A DNA stretch of 64,000 bases from Eremophila alpestris peregrina (taxonomy: Eukaryota > Chordata > Aves > Passeriformes > Alaudidae), in contig WMCF01000121.1 of the NCBI GenBank assembly GCA_009792885.1, forward strand, positions 1,063,262 to 1,127,261. Direction: 5' to 3'. Shown one piece after another: positions 62,117 through 64,000 of the stretch. A program made the translations under genes and the position numbers. The notes beneath the pieces were generated by a model, which made no database searches, was not told where the DNA came from, and saw nothing but the letters and a program-made list of their open reading frames with translations. How positions within the stretch are numbered: position 1 is the first letter of the stretch; every line of letters starts with the position of its first letter.

Positions 62117-64000
62117 GATGGTAAATACAATCCATACGTTTTTTTGGTTTCATCTTGCAACCCAAGACAAAGAAGCACTTTGGAACAGGTGGCTTACAGA
62201 CACAACAATTTTTTTATTCACATGGGGATCTAACAGAGAGACTAACAAAAACCAAACCAAAACAAAAACCCAAACAAGCAAACCCCAAGCCAATTTTACT
62301 CAGAATGGGTCAACTGTCAACATTTAAAGTTGGTATAAGAAGCACAGTAGTGTTTCAGCACTGCACTGAGCTGTGATGTAGGGCTCAGCACAAACTCCAC
62401 AGGTACTCTGAAATCCAGTGCCTGGTTTCTTACTTTTATTTCTAATTCATTGGCTTTGAGCATGCCTTTAGGAAACCCTCTGTATATGAGTATTACTGCA
62501 TTTATCCTTTTCTCCTTGAGATTTACAATCTACATATACAAAGTTAACATAAATAGATGCATATTTATTTTCCTGCAATTTTTTTTGTAAAATATATTTC
62601 AAAAACACAGGAGTGACCTAGAATCCTATTACCTTAAGCACAAACCCAAAAATTAGCCCTGTCTTGAAACCAAAAGAGGTGATTGGACAAAATTTCCTCT
62701 CCATTCAGTTTGATAGACCTAATTGTGTACATCATACTCACTTATTCCATAAGTACTCAGATTGCCTATGTACAAACAAAAGAATTAATGAATTAAATAT
62801 TGAGTACATTTTCAAAAAATGCTGCCTTCTCTAGGCTCTTTGCAACTTGACTTCTTTATGATTTTTGTTGCTTGTTTTGCTATTTTTATTTTTAATACAT
62901 GGGGGCATGACAAAATATTCTGCCAGCTTTGGATTTCTTATTTGAATGTTCCTGTTGAAAGCAATATCTTTCATAATTTTTTTTTCATTTCAATAAATTT
63001 AGATTAATTTGATTAGTTGATTATAGTTAATCTTACATGATTTTTTACCTTGTTTTTATAAAGCAATGTTCCGTGTCTAGATTAAGACTGGAAATGAAGT
63101 GGTCTTAGTCGGGTTATTTGGGGAGAGGTTGGTTTTGAGATGTGGGATATTTTTGTGATAGTATATGGAAGTATTGGAACCTGTCATGAAAACATGTTAA
63201 AATACAAAGATGCAACACTAATGCAGATTACTTTCTTCAAATTTATTTTAACTGCTTTAGTCATAAACTCTTTTTCTAAGGTGAGTTATGACTGCCTTGT
63301 TTTGCATCTATCTTGCACATTCTTAAATTGTGCTCATTTGGTACTTGCTGTCTAAATAAATATTATCTAAATATAAATTTATACTGAGGGATGAAAATTA
63401 AACTTCCTCTTCCAGTTATAGGGAAAGATTAAAGTAATTGTATATCTTATAATGCTTCCAGTAACTCGCAGAACATATTTTAAAATTGACACTTTTTTTT
63501 TTTTTTTAACAGAGGTGTAATTCCTCAATTGTAAATTCTAAATAGAGGTAAATATTTTAAGTTATTTCATCTTGGAGAGTTCTGCTGGTATACTTAATCA
63601 GTCAAGAGGCTTTCTAGTGAGCTATTGACTACTTATAAATTGACTTGAGAATACTGATGGGTGTTGAAATAGTCAAGTAAGTATCAGCACTTTGAGTTTT
63701 CTCACTGCTTTTGTTTTAATACACAGTGAATCAGTGGTTGTTTTAGTACCTTGCTCATATACAGTATCTTTCAAATTGTTATTTTTGTCTTTCCATATTA
63801 TATTGAAAAGAAAATGTAAATTTCTCCAACAGAAGAATCACCAATGAGTTCCAGTGGGAGATAATGTAATTTTGCTGCAGCAATGCAAAATTTACAACTT
63901 ATAGTCAAGAAGATGAAAACCCACAGAAGACAGGGTTATTCTAAATAATTTGCGTGATGTTTCAATCTGCACTTGACTTTAGAATGTTATGCCCAATAGG
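62117..64000. other. AT-rich noncoding sequence, no gene seen
   Basis: Contains an A/C-rich run near 62245-62290 (aaaaccaaaccaaaacaaaa) and a T-run near 63490-63506 followed by aacag. No supported gene up to the window end. Confidence 0.55.

Noticed and set aside
63490..63511. T-rich tract followed by aacag as a real 3' splice site
   Set aside because: The downstream sequence has no coding character and T-runs of this kind are frequent here; no partner donor could be supported.
1..64000. CRISPR arrays, bacterial operons, phage or plasmid features
   Set aside because: No spaced identical repeats, ribosome-binding sites or dense coding; every recognisable element is avian retrotransposon or simple repeat.

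Overview
This 64 kb window looks like vertebrate, and specifically avian, intergenic or deep-intronic DNA. It most likely comes from a songbird (Passeriformes). It is AT-rich and almost free of CpG. It carries many fragments of CR1 LINEs (the dominant bird retrotransposon), several solitary LTR-like elements, and one SINE with a tRNA-Ile-like head and a CR1-like tail. From memory, that SINE structure matches TguSINE1, described from zebra finch. I found no intact protein-coding gene, rRNA, tRNA, CRISPR array or bacterial-type operon. The longest open frames (about 130-190 codons) lie in repeats, in low-complexity sequence, across an assembly gap, or look like chance.

Layout. 0-2.1 kb: plain AT-rich sequence. 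2.15-5.15 kb: a repeat cluster with an LTR-like copy (minus), a second LTR-like element (plus), a CR1 3' end (plus), and abutting it tail-to-tail a CR1 reverse-transcriptase segment (minus). 5.2-9.7 kb: plain. 9.74-10.3 kb: CR1 endonuclease region joined directly to the CR1 3' end. 11.86-12.48 kb: a CpG-enriched stretch, possibly a weak promoter or exon. 12.5-19.4 kb: plain. 19.4-20.3 kb: CR1 (minus). 20.4-23.5 kb: a sharply GC-richer block. Its minus strand reads as several coiled-coil segments, some bounded by splice-like sites, all damaged by stops and frameshifts; I interpret it as a decayed, unprocessed gene fragment. 23.5-27.4 kb: plain, with a possible conserved noncoding stretch. 27.4-28.9 kb: three CR1 pieces. 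31.8-32.2 kb: a TCCTC pentanucleotide repeat interrupted by 315 N. 33.2-33.9 kb: second copy of the 2.2 kb LTR-like element, in opposite orientation. 34-42 kb: plain, with one A/C-rich tract and a perfect 13-bp hairpin. 42.0-42.2 kb: the SINE. 43.5-44.4 kb: LTR (plus). 49.2 kb: CR1 tip. 50.4-52.0 kb: decayed coding-like sequence, possibly retroviral. 54.4-54.7 kb: LTR (plus). 57.5-58.8 kb: GC-richer block of unknown origin containing a G-quadruplex-prone run. 60.2-61.3 kb: CR1 (minus). 61.4-62.1 kb: LTR (minus) related at its 3' end to the 44 kb LTR. 62.1-64 kb: plain.

The sequence shows no working gene set, so there is no pathway to describe. The useful content is the history of insertions (nested, truncated and inverted copies), the GC-rich decayed gene block at 20.4-23.5 kb, and a few possible regulatory or structured sites. 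All family assignments were made by eye from remembered consensus features; none was checked by alignment.
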